NCBI GenBank assembly: GCA_028708005.1
Contig: JAQVZV010000040.1
Location: 1-7,058 of the forward strand
DNA: 7,058 nucleotides
Reading direction: 5' to 3'
DNA from: Bacilli bacterium
Lineage (GTDB): Bacteria; Bacillota_I; Bacilli_A; RF39; UBA660
Positions 6,629 through 7,058 of this stretch are shown one piece after another. The notes beneath the pieces are model-generated. The model saw only the letters and a program-made list of their open reading frames with translations. It did not search any database and had not been told where the DNA came from. Both the position numbers and the translations under genes were made by a program. Each line of letters starts with the position of its first letter. Positions within the stretch are counted from its first letter, which is position 1.

Positions 6629-6722
6629 GTGTGAAAATAACATTTCACACGTCCACTCTTACGATTTAAAGTTGAGGGTGGACAACCAAAACCCCCTGAA
6701 GGAGCCGAGAGGCTCCATTTTT
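6629..6722 (+). ncRNA. Candidate small RNA B, about 94 nt
   Basis: A promoter-to-terminator unit with no useful reading frame. Hairpin 1 is GTGTGAAA (6629-6636) with TTTCACAC (6643-6650), loop ATAACA. Hairpin 2 follows with no gap: GTCCAC (6651-6656) pairs with GTGGAC (6678-6683), and the stem extends inward through several more pairs including wobbles to about 6661/6673. An unpaired 17-base linker (6684-6700, AACCAAAACCCCCTGAA) precedes the terminator hairpin. The exposed C-tract could pair with G-rich Shine-Dalgarno sites. No gene follows in the window, so a riboswitch or leader for a downstream gene is unlikely. The layout resembles small RNA A although the sequences differ. I do not recognise the family. 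It could also be made by processing of recG-operon read-through. Confidence 0.75.
6701..6722 (+). terminator. Intrinsic terminator of small RNA B and probably of the recG operon
   Basis: GGAGCC (6701-6706) and GGCTCC (6711-6716) form a perfect G/C-rich stem closed by a GAGA (GNRA-type) tetraloop. ATTTTTGTTTG follows. It is the first terminator after the radical SAM gene. Confidence 0.9.
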
Positions 6723-6731
6723 GTTTGTATT

Positions 6732-6760
6732 AAAGGCTTTGCAGCCTTTTTGATTTTTTT
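6732..6760 (+). terminator. Second, tandem intrinsic terminator
   Basis: AAAGGCT (6732-6738) pairs with AGCCTTT (6743-6749) around loop TTGC. The 3' arm runs into TTGA and then seven T's (6754-6760). Placed 10 bases after the first T tract, it would catch read-through from small RNA B. Confidence 0.8.
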
Positions 6761-6778
6761 AGGTACACTTTTAGGTGC
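6758..6778 (+). repeat. Short direct repeat TTTAGGTRC
   Basis: TTTAGGTAC (6758-6766) recurs as TTTAGGTGC (6770-6778) with a 12-base period, flanked on both sides by T runs. This may be slippage-derived sequence; no function is assigned. Confidence 0.4.
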
Positions 6779-6886
6779 GTTTTTTTGAAAAATGAGTGGT
6801 TTTTTATCCATTTTTCATTGAATAAAAGTTTCAATATTGGCGAAAATTTTCAATGGTACATTTGGCAAAACTAATGATAAAAAACA

Positions 6887-6936
6887 ATTTGTCATTAAGT
6901 TTGACAAATCTACTGCCAAAACTTAAATTAGCAGTA
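6887..6936. repeat. Two adjacent inverted repeats
   Basis: ATTTGTCA (6887-6894) with TGACAAAT (6902-6909), loop of 7. Two bases-worth of spacing later (6910), TACTGC (6911-6916) pairs with GCAGTA (6931-6936), loop of 14. No T tract follows on the + strand, so these are not ordinary terminators. They could be protein-binding dyads or mobile-element end structures. Confidence 0.5.
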
Positions 6937-7024
6937 AGTCTGTCAGATGTTTATTGTAGAATGTTTTTTATTTCTTTCTAATTCCTCATTGACAACAGGA
7001 ACCCAGTAATAATTCTTTTAGTGT

Positions 7025-7052
7025 TTGTAATATCTTAAAAAAGATATTACAA
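7025..7052. repeat. Perfect 12-bp inverted repeat
   Basis: TTGTAATATCTT (7025-7036) and AAGATATTACAA (7041-7052) are exact reverse complements separated by AAAA. The arms contain no mismatch. Neither side is followed by a T run, so it is not a typical terminator. It may be an operator, an element end, or a cruciform-prone site. Confidence 0.6.
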
Positions 7053-7058
7053 CTAGTA

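Larger units (their letters stand above)
6761..7058. other. Gene-free, repeat-rich region
   Basis: No convincing protein gene is present on either strand for the last 300 bases. The region contains A/T-rich sequence with a run of short inverted repeats: 6787-6794 with 6809-6816 (GAAAAATG/CATTTTTC), 6817-6822 with 6830-6835 (ATTGAA/TTCAAT), 6887-6936 and 7025-7052. On the - strand short coding-like fragments in different frames, such as 7017-6943 (KNYYWVPVVNEELERNKK...), are each closed by stops. This might be a decayed accessory gene, but I cannot identify it. Confidence 0.5.

Noticed and set aside
6629..6722. Riboswitch or tracrRNA-like interpretation of the hairpin unit
   Set aside because: No downstream gene follows, no known aptamer core was recognised, and there are no CRISPR repeats or Cas genes in the window.
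6853..6981. 42-codon open frame on the + strand, considered as a small protein or radical SAM precursor peptide
   Set aside because: It has no Shine-Dalgarno site and no promoter after the tandem terminators, and its Leu/Ser/Lys-rich sequence is typical of chance A/T-rich frames crossing inverted repeats.

Overview
The window is strongly A+T-rich and reads like a low-GC member of the Bacillota, probably an anaerobic relative of the Erysipelotrichia or mollicute-related Bacilli. The lineage is inferred from base composition, Firmicute-type Shine-Dalgarno sites, dense intrinsic terminators and gene content (pyruvate:ferredoxin oxidoreductase, a DUF6320-like protein). The standard genetic code is used: TGA ends recG and the glutaminase-like gene, and tryptophan is TGG. 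All protein genes lie on the + strand.

Layout. Positions 2-244 hold the C-terminal tail of pyruvate:ferredoxin oxidoreductase (nifJ). Next come a class I glutamine-amidotransferase-fold hydrolase (312-1028) and, overlapping its 3' end, nucleoside diphosphate kinase (ndk, 994-1398). The ndk stop codon sits in the loop of its own terminator. The 305-base gap after ndk holds a candidate small RNA on the - strand (about 1518 down to 1419), with a TTGACA-17-TATTAT promoter, two hairpins, a C/U-rich linker and a strong terminator. It also holds an extended -10 promoter for the next operon. That operon (1704-3681) encodes a CAT/condensation-fold acyltransferase with an HxxxDG motif, plus a six-helix membrane protein with an N-terminal zinc ribbon. 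A terminator follows directly, and then a recG operon (3764-6576) in which recG is coupled by an ATGA overlap to a radical SAM/SPASM protein.

The last 480 bases have no convincing protein gene. They begin with a second candidate small RNA (about 6629-6722, + strand) with its own TTGACT-17-TATTAT promoter and a GAGA-loop terminator. A backup terminator follows, and then about 300 bases rich in inverted repeats that resemble decayed accessory DNA.

Most interesting are the two small RNA units. Their sequences differ, but both have promoter spacing of 17, a G start at the foot of the first hairpin, two hairpins, a single-stranded CCAA...CCCC(C)U linker and a terminator hairpin, and both are 94-100 nt long. 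Exposed C-tracts of this kind are typical of Firmicute small RNAs that pair with Shine-Dalgarno sequences. I do not recognise either as a known RNA family, and no homology search was possible.
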